64,000 nucleotides of DNA from Talpa occidentalis (taxonomy: Eukaryota; Chordata; Mammalia; Eulipotyphla; Talpidae). The translations under genes and the position numbers were made by a program. The notes below the pieces were generated by a model. That model did no database searches and was not told the DNA's origin. It saw only the letters and a program-made list of their open reading frames with translations. Position 1 is the first letter of the stretch; each line of letters starts with the position of its first letter. Shown here one piece after another: positions 47,107 through 58,340 of the stretch. The DNA lies in assembly GCF_014898055.3 (NCBI RefSeq), contig NW_023601433.1, forward strand, positions 46,681,876 through 46,745,875. The letters are read 5' to 3'.

Positions 47107-47660
47107 ACCTTCATCTTCTAGTCTGGTATTTTTCTTTCTCCTCCCTTTGTTCTCAGTAATACAAGGGCAGGGGGTGAATTGGGGCAGGAGAAGAGAGTAG
47201 CTGGTGATGATTGTAGATCATGGTTCCTAAGACTTGGCACTGCACTGGACAAGGGATTGAACAAGCAGAAATCCAGGAAGAAGGCAGCATTTCGGGTTAG
47301 CTACAGGGATGAAGAGACAGAGCAAGGATGACCAGCTTGAATTTAAGGCTTATAACATAGAACAGCTGTAACTTGAATAGGATCAGAGCACCTGAACTTA
47401 ATAGAAGAAACTACTAATGAAGTTCAGACAAATATCTGAAACATCTGCCACTCAACACCTTAGGCTAAGACAAAACACCAGCCACCTCCTGTCCCAAGCT
47501 GAAATATCTAAAACACTTGCCACCCAAAACACTTTACAAAAGGATTTTCAAATTCTTGAGTTTACTAGAGGTGATCATTTGATGTCTATTGTCCTGATCC
47601 TCTTTTAAACATATTACCCCTCACTGATACCAGCCAGGCCCATGACTACAACTACAAAAC
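47107..47660. other. Unassigned flank between LTR-B and old L1
   Basis: No gene. The 63-aa frame 47417-47608 has no recognisable feature. Confidence 0.4.
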
Positions 47661-49547
47661 AATAGCTGGAAATTTATCTTCACTAAATCAAAAAAGGAAA
47701 CAGAAGAACATGATACAAATGCCAGAACAACAACAACAAAAAAATCCCTGAATGAAGTGGAAGCCCCAACTCAAAGGAGTTGCTGAGCATGACAGAAGGT
47801 GAATTCAGGACAACAGTCCTGGCAATGCTGATGGAACTTTAAAAAAAAAAGCAAGAGGATATAAAACAGTAACATAATAATTAAAAATAAATAAATTTAT
47901 TTAAAAAACAGAATAAAGATAGTGGAAATATGAGGCAGCTAAATTCAGAAGTAATGGCATTAAACATTATAGCTGATTTAAAAAATACAATTTAGGGTCT
48001 TCAATAATAGACAAACAGAAGCAATGAAGATAATGAACTTGAAAACACAATACTGGAGAATATAAGAATAGAACAAAGTTAAGAAAAAAATAAAAATAAT
48101 GGAAACAGTATAAAAGCTCTCTGGAAAAACTTAAGGAGAAATTAACATCCATTATGTAGCTCCAAGAAAAGGAAAAGAGAAAAGAAAGGGAAAAGGAAAA
48201 GGCATAGACAATTATTTTTCAAAATAATAACTGAATAACTGAAAAACATCTCACTCTAGGATTGAACCAGAAATTGTGATTCAATAGGCCCAAAGAATTC
48301 CAAACAAAATAATACCAATAGACCTACACCAAAACACATAATGATAAAGCTGTTGAAAACCAGTGACAAGGACAGAATACTCAAAATAATCAATAGAAAA
48401 AGGGAAATCTACAGGGAAAGCCAGTCAGACTACCAGCAGATTTTTTCAATAGAAACATTCTAATAACAAAGGGATTGAAAACATATATTCAAAGTGCTAA
48501 AGGAAAAAGACTTTCAGCCAAGTATACCAGCAAGATTTAATAATCAACATAAAAGAAAGAATTAGGAGCTCCACTGGAAAGCAATTTATCAACTAGAAGA
48601 ATTTATCAACACCAAGCTGCATATGGAATGAATTCCTAAAGTGGTTATTATAAAACAACAGAACAGTGACTATCACAGCAAAGATACCTAAATTTCTTAA
48701 CATGGGGGAGGAAAAAGAAAGCAACAATGTGGGTCATTAAAAGAAGCCAAAAAAATAAAATAAAATAAAACAAAAGGTTGGAGACCAGAACTTCTAACAG
48801 TTCACACCAGTAGTCCATCATTAGAACCTTCAAAAGAAAAAAATAGAACACATAAAACAATGAAAATGAAACTTAAAATGTGATAGGAACCCCTCAAAAA
48901 AAAAAGACAAGACAAAAACCTGAAAGGTCCATGCAGCAGGCCGGAATGCAGGAGCCAACCAGGAAGCCCACCTGGGGGGCAGGAATGCGGATACCTGCCT
49001 GGAGGACTCAGACAATGAGCCTCCCCCCTCCCCCTACGAGTCTCATCTCTGACAAAGAACCTCTACCTGCCCTACAAACTTTTCCCGCCCTACGAGCCCA
49101 ACTATCCACCTGACCTCTCCTCGCCCTATAAAACCCTGCTTCCCCCTAACAATGTGCGCGGCTTCACTGACCCCCACCTTGGGTGCGTGAGGTCCGCCGG
49201 GGCGCAATAAACTTTCCCTCCCTTTGAGAAATGTAGCCTGGCTCTCCTTTTCTTTACCGAGCCGAACCTTTCAAAACCAAAAACATAATAAATGACAATG
49301 AACACTCATATCTCATTAATCACCTTAAATACAAATGGCTTGAACTCACACACAAGTCGAGATAAAGAGTAATTGAATAAATTTCAAAACAAAGCCCAAA
49401 CTCCTGCTGTTTACAAGCAACTCACTTTGACAACAGACAAGCATAAATTTAGAGCTAAAAAGTAGTGGAAGACAGTAATACAAGCAAATGGCAGCCAAAA
49501 CAAACAAACAAACAACAGAAAAACCCAACCAGGAACAGGTATACTTA
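47660..49547 (+). mobile_element. Old L1, ORF1 end through start of ORF2, twice interrupted
   Basis: Words follow L1 order: 'gacagaaggtgaattcaggacaac', 'ctacagggaaagccagtcag..', 'gtgctaaaggaaaaagactttcagccaagtataccagcaag' (ORF1 end/intergenic), then 'tcattaatcaccttaaatacaaatggcttgaactc' and 'tgctgtttacaagcaactcactttgac' (ORF2 endonuclease start). LTR-C sits in it at 48921 and LTR-A at 49548. The L1 resumes after 50133. Confidence 0.72.
48921..49273 (+). mobile_element. LTR-C: gammaretrovirus-like solo LTR, 353 bp, 5-bp TSD
   Basis: Ends TGAAAGGTCC..GAACCTTTCA form an inverted repeat, flanked by exact aaacc (48916-48920, 49274-49278). Inside are TATAAAA at about 49127, AATAAA at about 49206 and a direct near-repeat in U3 (gcaggccggaatgcagg / ggcaggaatgcgg). 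This is the class I ERV layout: U3, TATA, short R, polyA, U5. No internal viral genes remain. Confidence 0.92.
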
Positions 49548-50133
49548 TGTTATAGGACAGGGAGAGGGGCAGCCCAAACCCCGCAAACCTGCCTATTCTA
49601 AATGGGTTCTGCCATCCGCCGCATCAACACAAAACATAGGAGACTTTAATGGGAAGGAACTTTAATAAAACTAGGAAACAACACAGGTAAGGCAAAGAGT
49701 CTAGTTTCTAAATGAAGCACCCAAAGTTACCCATCTCCTCGTGGGTAAAAGTCCATCCATATGGGATCGGCCCAGAACAAGGCCCCAAAGCCTGCCACAA
49801 GTCTAAAGCATCTTCCAGTGGGGACCCACAGCAAAGGGTCACAAACAACCGGACAAGCCCGGAAGGAAAAGAGCAAAATCAACATCAAGATAAAAGCTGC
49901 CATGGTCACCTCCTCACGGGTCTCACCCACATCTGTGTCACCCAGTCCACGACCAAAAGACAAGCGCAGTTTCTTCACGTGTCTCTAGGCTCCATGCGCC
50001 TCCTCCAGGTCTCCTGGCTCCATCCTGCTTCCTTCCTCAGTCTCTTCTCCAGCTTCTCCTCTTCCTGCTCAGCTCCACCCTCCCTTGGGTGAGGCAGGGA
50101 ACCTCCCCCTTTCCTGGGGACCACCCTGTTGCA
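49548..50133 (-). mobile_element. LTR-A solo LTR, copy 2
   Basis: TGTTATAGGACAGGG..CCCTGTTGCA, 586 bp, exact 4-bp duplication ctta (49544-49547, 50134-50137). Inserted in ORF2 sequence of the old L1. Its frame on the minus strand at 49978-49727 matches the 83-codon frame of copy 1 with four substitutions (G-to-E before VTM, W-to-L in the hydrophobic run, L-to-F and E-to-D near the end). Confidence 0.95.
49727..49978 (-). other. 83-codon frame inside LTR-A copy 2
   Basis: Same open frame as in copy 1, uninterrupted; hydrophobic run AAFILMLILLFSF. Role unknown. Confidence 0.4.
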
Positions 50134-50300
50134 CTTATATATCCGATAAAATAAACTTTCAAGTAAGAAAGTTTAAAAAGAGGTAAGATACTATATTATG
50201 AGTAAGGGTCTAACACAAGAAGTGATTTCTATAAGTATGTATATATATCAAATAGTACCAACATACATAAGGCAGTAACAGAAATTAAGAGATATATTTA
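50134..50300 (+). mobile_element. Old L1 ORF2, continuation after LTR-A
   Basis: 'atatccgataaaataaactttcaagtaagaaagtt' and 'aaataGTACCAACATACATAAGGCAG'-type words correspond to the LISDK.NFQ.RK.K and YIRQ parts of the ORF2 endonuclease, in register with the L1 left of the LTR. Confidence 0.65.
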
Positions 50301-50305
50301 TCAGG

Positions 50306-50455
50306 GTTCTTAACCCTGAAGATATTTTTAATTGTCACCAGTGGGGAGGGGATGATAATAACATTTAGTGGGAGAAGCCAGAGATACGGTGCACAGCACC
50401 ACCAACAAAACTGTACAGTCACAAATGGCAATAGTGCTAAGGTGGCGAAAACCTG
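50306..50455 (+). mobile_element. MER5A-like hAT MITE
   Basis: 'gttcttaaccctgaagatatttttaattgtcaccagtgggg', 'catttagtgggagaagccagagatac', 'gtacagtcacaaatggcaatagtgctaagg' follow MER5A order. Confidence 0.72.
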
Positions 50456-50496
50456 GGTGGAAATTTGCCGATGGTTCACTTCAAATGTATCATTCA

Positions 50497-50732
50497 GGCC
50501 TCCTTGGTGGCACAAGGGGTTAGGATGCAACCTATCCGCAGCCACAGCACAAGTTCGATCCCCAGCCAGGGAGCGGCCCACATGGCACAGCAGACCTCTC
50601 CTGACTCGCCCGCTGCTCCCCTTAGCAGTGTATTTCAGTCAGTCTGCCTGTTCTGTTCCCCACTCTGTCTCTGGTGAATCCTCTCACCCCCCCCCCCGTT
50701 CTTATATGCATAAATAAATAAATCTTTAAAAA
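50497..50732 (+). mobile_element. tRNA-derived SINE, older subfamily, exact TSD
   Basis: ggcctccttggtggcacaaggggttagg to aaataaataaatctttaaa. Exact 14-bp duplication aaatgtatcattca at 50483-50496 and 50733-50746. About 15 bp near the A box side is missing, and a C-run replaces part of the 3' body. Confidence 0.92.
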
Positions 50733-50870
50733 AAATGTATCATTCATTCTATCAGAACATACACATCCTTTAACTTTTGGTAGCAACTGAAAGAAAATAA
50801 TACCTACTCTATCAAGAATTCATTAACTAGTTTAGCTTCCCATTGAAAACTGCTTAAAAGGAAAAAATAA

Positions 50871-51440
50871 TGTAACAGGGTGGTCCCCAGGAAAGGGGGA
50901 GGTTCCAGGTTCCCTGCCCCACCCAAGGAAGGGTGGAGCTGAGCAGGAAGAGAAGAAGCTGCAAGAAGAGACTGAAGAAGGAAGGAAGCAGGATGGAGCC
51001 TAGAGACACGTGAAGAAACTGTGCTTGTCTTTTGGTCGTGGACTGGGTGACACAGATGTGGGTGAGACCCGTGGGGAGGTGACCATGGCAGCTTTTATCT
51101 TGATGTTGATTTTGCTCTTTTCCTTCCGGGCTTGTCCGGTTGTTTGTGACCCTTTGCTGTGGGTCCCCACTGGAAGATGCTTTAGACTTGTGGCAGGCTT
51201 TGGGGCCTTGTTCTGGGCCAATCCCATTTGGATGGACTTTTACCCACGAGGGGACGGGTAACTTTGGGTGCTTCATTTAGAAACTAGACTCTTTGCCTTA
51301 CCTGTATTGTTTCCTAGTTTTATTAAAGTTCCTTCCCATTCAAGTCTCCTATGTTTTGTGTTGATGCGGCGGATGGCAGAACCCATTTAGAATAGGCAGG
51401 TTTGCGGGGTTTGGGCTGACCCTCTCCCTGTCCTATAACA
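50871..51440 (+). mobile_element. LTR-A solo LTR, copy 3
   Basis: TGTAACAGGGTGG..CCTATAACA, 570 bp, exact 4-bp duplication ataa (50867-50870, 51441-51444). Opposite orientation to copies 1 and 2. ATTAAA at about 51321 is the likely polyA signal. No TATA box is obvious. Confidence 0.95.
51010..51261 (+). other. 83-codon frame inside LTR-A copy 3
   Basis: Same frame as the other two copies; opens MKKLCLSFGRGLGD and ends FYPRGDG. Differs from copy 2 by an Arg-to-Cys near the start, Glu-to-Gly and an Asp-to-Asn near the end, with no stop or indel. Confidence 0.4.
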
Positions 51441-51646
51441 ATAAGACACTTGCTTTTTTTAAAAAAAAAAAGATTGTTAATTTCAAAACACTTTAATTCC
51501 TACTCAAGGGCTTTTTAAGCAATCATTTTGGTTCAAGTTTTTCCAAATCAGTCTACAAATATATTGATATATGTGAGTTCAGAATCTTCCCAGTTGTAGC
51601 TAAGCAGGATTATACCTGATTTCCTCCCTTAAACTAATTGAGAACA

Positions 51647-51916
51647 GGGCCTCCCTGGTGGCACAGCAGTTGAGCGCTGGGTTGCGAAGCTGCCCGCAGC
51701 CTCTGCAGCACCAGTTCCATCCCCGGCCACCAGGGAGAGGGTCCCACATGGCGCGAAGATCTCTCCTGCCACGCCCGCTGCTCCCCTCAGCAGTGTATTT
51801 CGTCAGTCTGCCTGTTCTGTTCCCCACTCTGTCTCTGGTGAATTCTCTCACCCTCCCACACTTCTGACTATACCCAGTGCTTGTATAAATAAATAAAATA
51901 AATCTTAAAAAAAAAA
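51647..51916 (+). mobile_element. tRNA-derived SINE, intermediate between subfamilies
   Basis: gggcctccctggtggcacagcagttgagcgctgggttgcgaag to aaataaataaaataaatctt. Duplication aaactaa(t/a)tgagaaca at 51631-51646 and 51917-51932. Head resembles the older subfamily, middle the GC-rich one. Confidence 0.92.
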
Positions 51917-52109
51917 AAACTAAATGAGAACAAATTCATTATGAGCTTGGAAGACGAAGTCTTTGACTTGATATGATGTGCAAGGTACAGAAAAAACTAC
52001 TGCCTTTATTTAGAGTAAGAGATAATATTTCCTTCATATTAGCTCTCATTCAGTATTTCATTAATATTTTTCCTGTCTTATTGGGGGATAGATTTCCTTT
52101 GATCATTTG

Positions 52110-52530
52110 ATCATTTTCCATCTTTTTTCTTTTACCATGATGGGATCATGGCATAAAATTGTACAGCCTCCTTTTTTTTCTATAGCATCAAAACTATACC
52201 AATTAATTTTTAACTACAGTGAATATAAATTATATACCATAATTTATTTAACTTTTCTCAGTTACTGAGTATTTCATTTGTTTCTGTTTAGTATAATTAA
52301 AAAAAAAAAATTGAGGTGAACATTTTTATATGCTGATCTTTTTCTGCATCTGCTTGTTTCCATAAAAGAAATTATTGGAAAATGAGTTTCTGAGTCATTT
52401 TGACCATAATGAAACTTTTAAAAAGATCTTGGAAAGTATTGCATACAGTATTTTAGTGAGTTAATACTGTTGTTAACTTGTAAATTGTTTGCTTATTGAT
52501 ACTCCAAGTTCAGAGTATTCTGGCCATTCT
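52110..52530 (-). mobile_element. Old L1 3' region fragment
   Basis: 'atgggatcatggcataaaattgtacagcc', 'ataccataatttatttaacttttctc', 'ttgaggtgaacatttttatatgctg' resemble the reverse strand of the old L1 3' region. Heavily diverged. Confidence 0.5.
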
Positions 52531-53330
52531 GTAATCTACAATTGGATGAGACTCCTTTGCCTCTGGCAGCATTTTATACATTCCTGTAACCACAGCACTT
52601 ATCAATATGAATTTTTTTTTAACCTCCATTTCTCCTATTAAATTCTGAAGTGAAAAGCAGAACTTGTCTTATATTTTGTAGCCCGAGTACTGAAGACAGT
52701 AATGCCAAACAGACGCCACCACTGAGAATAGTAACACACTTATCAACACCAAGGCACTTTTCAGGTCAATCACCAGAAACAGTAACTGTCTCACTCTCAA
52801 TTTCCCTTTTGTGAACCAGAATAAAGTTTTGCACACTTGACAGAGGGAAGCTGTCAAAATTAGAGAACTATCTTAATCTCAATCCAACTCTAACAAATCC
52901 TCAGGTTATCGTTTTCCCAAGTTCCAAATTGCCTTTGTTTATCCTGTTGCCATTCCTGTTTTTCATTTTGTCCAGCAGATGAACTTATACCTGCAATGTT
53001 TCTTCATAATTGTGTCATCTTACCCCAAGTCACTCAACAAGCTGGGAAATGATACATAATTATTACAAGGCTCACAGAAGTCTCTTCCAGTTGCTTAGTT
53101 ACTATCTTCTGCATTTCTTGGGAACGTCACTTGGCACAGTATATGATGCTAAGTTTTAATGAATGCTGAACAGTCACTGTATGCTAAATATCAATAAATA
53201 TGATTTACATAAAGAAGTGAAGATCTCTACTGCCTTCATTACAGCTCCATTTTTATATCTTTTAGCATCAGCCCTAAAAGTCAGGATCTTCAGTTTTAAA
53301 ATAAGATCAGTTCCATAACATCTGAATAGC
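52530..53330. other. Unassigned upstream flank
   Basis: No gene or named repeat that I can support. Confidence 0.4.
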
Positions 53331-53334
53331 TCTT

Positions 53335-53598
53335 TTTTTTAAGATTTGCTTATTTATGCGTACAGGAACTGGGGTACAGGCCAGAGGTGTGGGGGATGAG
53401 AGGAGTCACCAGAGACAGAGTGGGGAACAGAACAGGCAGATCTACTGAAATACACTGCTGAGAGAAGCAGCAGGCAAGTCAGGAGAGGTCTGCTGAGCCA
53501 TGTGGGTAGCTCCCTGGCCGGGGATCGAGCTCATGCTGCGGTGGCTGCGGACAGCCTCATAGGCTGTCTCTTAATCCCTTGCGCCACCAGGGAAGCCC
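53335..53598 (-). mobile_element. tRNA-derived SINE, older subfamily
   Basis: Reverse copy, aagatttgcttatttatgcg at left to cgccaccagggaagcc at right. B box gggatcgagctc on the reverse strand is slightly altered. Duplication ctgaat(a/g)g.tctt on both sides, imperfect. Confidence 0.88.
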
Positions 53599-53599
53599 T

Positions 53600-54380
53600 G
53601 AATGGTTCTTTGTGCCATGGTACTGGGTTGGAGAGAGTCTGTAAAAGCAGGGACCACCCTGCCTAGTGTGGCTTAAGGATGCAAAGGCCAACTTTGCTTG
53701 CTGATGCCATCCTCTCTAACTAACAGGGTACCTGAAATCCTTACTCGGCCATCCCTTTGGGAATAAAGCCTTAAAATCTCATTTTGTGTCTGATAAATGG
53801 TATTTGGAACATTCATTCACTGTTCTCTAATGGCACAGAAACAGTATATCTGATCAGCCAGAACCATCACCTCTCAAGGCACTAAAGCAATGGTAAAGCA
53901 CAGGGTAACATCTTCACTCTCTACAACTCTGGAGGACTTGAGTGAAAGGAGAAAAGCAAGACAAGGCCAGCTGTGGGAGGGAATCCATCCAGGAGCCATT
54001 GAGGAGGGCCTGAGGCTCTTAGGGAAAAACCTAGGGGTACCAAGTGCATAAAGAATCAGTGAAAAATGTAAAATCAGTATAGAGAAGACTTACCTAAGAC
54101 CTAATGTCCTCCCACTTTAACCTCCTCCCAAATGTAGTTTGCAATTTTGCCTGGATACACTTCTGTGTATAAAGGACTAAACAGAAGAGATGAAATTTTT
54201 AAGTCACCCATCTTCTTTACTCTGAAGGTGCACATTGAAATAGTGTGAAAAGAAGAAATAGAGCAAAGAACTTATCAGGAAATAAAACACTTCTACTCTT
54301 GCTAACAGTTTTCTCTACTCACAAATCTGTCTAATTGATTAAAAATTATTTGAAAAGAAGAGTAACACCCATAGATGTTT
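53600..54380. other. Unassigned upstream flank
   Basis: Nothing I can support. Confidence 0.4.
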
Positions 54381-54389
54381 GTTATTTGA

Positions 54390-54790
54390 GCAAGATATGG
54401 TTAGAAGTGTCATTTATAATAGTGGAAAATGCAACACAACCTAAATGTCCATGGTGTGACATTAACTATTAAATTTTGCTTCCTACAATGGAATTCTATG
54501 AAGTCATTAAAATATAGATGAATATATACCAGACATTATAGAAAGCCATGAAATACTGGGAGAAAAAGCATATAACCGAATGCATTATTTGATCCTATTT
54601 ACGAAAAACTATGTATTCCTGTGAAAATACATGCAAAGTGATGTCTCTAGGCATATTCACAACTAGACCATGTTAACAATGTTTACCTCCAAAATGCAAA
54701 ACTTAGTTGATTGTTTTCCTGTTTTTTTTAACTTGTCTGTTTTCCCCAAAAGCAGTAAATGCATATTCCGTCTTTAAAAAAGAACAGCCA
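54390..54790 (+). mobile_element. Old L1 (L1M-type) ORF2 end
   Basis: 'aatagtggaaaatgcaacacaacctaaatgtccatgg', 'cctacaatggaattctatgaagtcattaaaat', 'gcattatttgatcctatttacg' follow the eroded C-terminus and 3'UTR of old L1s. Confidence 0.65.
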
Positions 54791-55113
54791 AAGTAAATCC
54801 TTTACCTGATATGCTTTTCCCTCTACTAGTCTTTGTCTAAATCATGGTGATTTGCTAAAACAACAAAAATTGTAACGCAGAATCCATGCCTGTGCCGGAA
54901 AAGAATCCAAGCTGCAAGACGCCTCATCCATGGTGATTAGACCAGGAGATGAAACAGTGGTTCTAGTGCAGGAAAATGCAACTTAGAAATTTGGCATTCT
55001 GTATATAATTTTAGTTCTTAAGCTAAAAGGTATCAACTAGTATAATTTCTTGCCTTTGTGCTTTAAACATATTATCCTCCATTTTATTTAACTTAGTTTA
55101 AAATTATGCTGAC

Positions 55114-55381
55114 GGCCTCCCTGGTGGTGCAAGGGGTTAAGCATCGTACTATGAAGCAATCCACAGCCTCTGCAGCACGAGTTCAATCCCCGGTTGGCCA
55201 GGGAGAAACCACATGGCACACGAGACCTCTCCAGTCTCGCCCATTGCTCCCCTCAGCAGTGTATTTCAGTTAGTCTGTCTGTTATGTTCCCCACTCTTTC
55301 TCTGGTGAATCCTCTCACCTCCCACATCTCTGGCCTGTACCCCAGCTCTTGTATGCATAAATAAATAAAGCTTTAAAGAAA
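55114..55381 (+). mobile_element. tRNA-derived SINE, older subfamily, exact TSD
   Basis: ggcctccctggtggtgcaaggggttaag to aaataaataaagcttt plus A-run. Exact 14-bp duplication aaaattatgctgac at 55100-55113 and 55382-55395. Confidence 0.94.
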
Positions 55382-55807
55382 AAAATTATGCTGACTATCC
55401 TGCTACTTAAGATACCTTATGTCCAGTCACTGGGCTTCTTTTTTTTTTTTTGAGCCATGCTACCCCTCTGCCTTTATCCACCCTCTCTCCCTAGGGTTGT
55501 GCTATGCAGTTAAGGGAGCTGTAATAAGCATTATGTTGAATCTACTTGCCCCTTTTAATAACTAAAACATTTTAAAAGATAGTATATCCAAAATGAAGAC
55601 CATTGTCTTCTCCACTGAAAAGTATTTTTTCAAAGGTTTAAATTTGAAAATAAATACATATAACAAATATGTGTGTATATAACAAATATATATTCATTTG
55701 TTCATATATTTCATTTATTTGTAAAAAGGGAGAGTGAAATATTAAAACTTAAACCCAAACAGACCGACAGATGTATGGTTCATTTCTTTTAAGAAACCAT
55801 AGAAAGA

Positions 55808-56077
55808 GGGCTTCCCTGATGGCTCAGGGGGTTGAGACGCAACCTATGAAGTTATCTGCAGCCACTGCAGCACGAGTGGGATCCTGGACAGGGAGCTACC
55901 CACATGGCGCAGCAGACCTCTCCTGACTTGCCCGCTGCTCCCTCAGTAGTGTGTTTCAGTCAGTCTCCCTATTCTGTTCCCCACTCTGTCTCTGGTGAAT
56001 CCTCTCACCCCCCACGCCTCTGACCTGTACCCCAATTCTTGTATGCATAAAGAAATAAATCTTAAAAAAAAAAAAGA
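55808..56077 (+). mobile_element. tRNA-derived SINE, older subfamily
   Basis: gggcttccctgatggctcagg to agaaataaatctt plus A-run. Duplication aagaaaccatagaa(a/g)gag at 55791 and 56078. B box is degraded (gagtgggatcc). Confidence 0.92.
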
Positions 56078-56089
56078 AAGAAACCATAG

Positions 56090-57085
56090 AAGGAGAACTC
56101 TGGCATGTGCAGCTTAGAGCCTTGTCCCAAGAAATGGGAGGTTCACAGTACCTGTGTTGTTAAACCAGATCCAGCCCTGTTACTGCCCACTCGAGAATCC
56201 AGGTTTCCCACTCCTCTGTCAGCGCCTTCTCCTGTGCATCATCCTCTCTCAAGGCGATCACGACAACTAAGCTCTGTGAATTAAACGGCATGATCGATCA
56301 ACATAAATCTGAAGACCTACATTTCTTCAAAATTACTAAACATTGAGCTTATTTTGATTTGTAATGAAAGCCCTATACAACAAAATAGTTGAAAAAATCC
56401 CTCAATTCTATTAATCAATAAAGGGAAATTAATCAACAAATACTTGGATATCTGCTATGGCCTCAAGTTGACGAAGAGTCGGTTAGAGAGTTAGCAAACA
56501 TGGAAGAGTTAAATTGCCAAATAAGCAATATCCCCAGAAACAGTTGAGAGAGGGAACCATTACTTAGACTTTAGTGATTTGGGGAGGCTTAACAGGAAAC
56601 TCATATTGATGCAGAACCAAAATACAAAAGACCGCTGAGGAATTTTTTAATTATAGAGTGCTGCTTTTATGCCTAAAAAAACCATAAGATTATGAGGTAG
56701 TTTTGAGGGATAAAAGAAACATTAGGCTAAATTTAGTAATTATCTTCATAAGGGATGTTTTATGACCATTCTAATTCTCTGAGTAGTAGTTATTTGTGCA
56801 CAAATCTACATAGTAGTTATTTGTGCACAGCATTTTGATGGCTATGATGAAAACATCCACTATCACACTACTCAAAGAACTCCTGGGAGAGTTTTAAATT
56901 TTAAGCATCAACACACTATAAAAACACAAAGAATTAACTAGAGTATAAACAATATAAATTATCTGTTTTATTTGGAAATATGAAGCTGACATGTTTGGCC
57001 ATCCCCATTCAGTCAAAATGAACTAGAACAGCTCAGACAAGCAGATCTGGATTTTGATTTGAACTAAGAAAATTGAAATGGTTTA
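56090..57085. other. Unassigned flank with a short tandem duplication
   Basis: agtagttatttgtgcacaa at 56785-56803 is repeated (..agtagttatttgtgcaca) at 56811-56828. Otherwise nothing recognised. Confidence 0.5.
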
Positions 57086-57089
57086 TATC

Positions 57090-57440
57090 TATAATGCTTT
57101 TTATTTCCCCTTTCAAAAAAATGTAATGATATCTAATTTGCATAAAACAAAATGCACACATTTTAATTTAAAAAAATTTTGATGAGTATTGAGAAAACAT
57201 GTCGGTGTAATCACCACTACCACAATCAAATACAGAACATTTCATCACAACCTCATCTACTCCTGATTTCCTTGTGCCCATTCAAGTTAATTTTCCCTAG
57301 TCCCAGGCAACCACTCAGATATTTCCTGTCACTATGGGTCATATATATCTTTCCTAATACTTTATAAAAATATAATTATATAGTCTGTATAATACTCTTA
57401 TATAAGTCTCCTTTTGCCTAGCATATTGTTTTTGAGATGG
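57090..57440. mobile_element. Old L1 3'UTR-like fragment
   Basis: 'aatcaccactaccacaatcaaatacagaacatttcatc', 'ccttgtgcccattcaag', 'cccaggcaaccactcag', 'cctgtcactatgggtc' and 'cctagcatattgtttttgagat' follow a well-known old L1-associated repeat. Strand not assigned. Confidence 0.55.
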
Positions 57441-57600
57441 AAGATTCACAAAGAACACATACAACTCAGCAGCAAGTAAAGAAGTAATCCAATCAAAAAT
57501 GGGCAGAAGAGCTAAATAGATACCTTTTCAAAAGATTAAAAGTAAAATAAAGTTTAACACCTTTTATGATTATTTAAAATACAAGCAACACAACTTTTTA
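57440..57600 (+). mobile_element. Small L1 ORF2 scrap
   Basis: 'acatacaactcagcagcaagtaaagaagtaatccaatcaaaaatgggcagaagagc' corresponds to the ORF2 phrase LNNNK.NNP.KKWAEEL seen at 8350-8400 of the young L1. Confidence 0.65.
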
Positions 57601-57614
57601 GTAAACAAGTATTT

Positions 57615-57887
57615 TTTAAAGATTTATTTATGCATACAAGAACTGGGGTACAGGCCAGAGGTACCAGGGTAGAGGTTGAAAGGATTCACCAGAGACAGAG
57701 TGGGGAGCAGAACAGGCAGATTGACTGAAATACACTGCTGAGGGGAGCAGCAGGCCCACTTCAAGGCAGGAGAAGTCTACTTCACTATGTGGGTTGCTCC
57801 CTGGCCAGCCAGGTATTGAACTCATGCTGCAGTAGTTGGTGAACTTGATAGTGCTGTCTTTAATCCCTGTGCCACCAGGGAGGCCCC
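57615..57887 (-). mobile_element. tRNA-derived SINE, older subfamily
   Basis: Reverse copy. Duplication (a/g)aacaagtattt at 57603-57614 and 57888-57899. The minus frame 57951-57628 reads through it and is not a gene. Confidence 0.91.
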
Positions 57888-58340
57888 GAACAAGTATTTG
57901 AAAGGAACTTTTTCTGACCTGATAAAGGAATTTAGCAAAGAACAAAAACAAACCAAAAAAAAAATCAGCCCAAGTTAATAATGATGATGCACCAAATGAT
58001 TTACCCTAGTTGGCATCAAGGTGGGATGTTTATCTTCACTACCTTTCTTCATTTTCCAAAGGGTCTATCTCATGCAATGAAGTAAGAAAAATTTTCACAG
58101 TTTGGAATGAAAGAAGTGAAATATCCATCACCCCCCACAGGATATATTTGCATATATGGGTAATCCTAAGGAATGTTTAAAAAAGACCTTAGTTCTAAGA
58201 AGTGATATAAACAGGTTATATAATACAGGGTCAATAAAAGACCCTCTATTTTTCATACAAGCAACAAAATTTTGAAAATGAATCTTAATATCACTTCAAA
58301 AATATGCAGATGAAATACTTAAGGAAAAAAGTTGACAATG

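Noticed and set aside
43362..47111. A provirus bounded by LTR-B copies
   Set aside because: Copies have private target duplications and differing orientation, and the DNA between is SINE, L1 and L2, with no gag, pol or env.
49548..51440. LTR-A copies 2 and 3 as inverted ends of one DNA transposon
   Set aside because: Each copy has its own 4-bp duplication and the DNA between is old L1, MER5A and a SINE; the inverted arrangement is coincidence.
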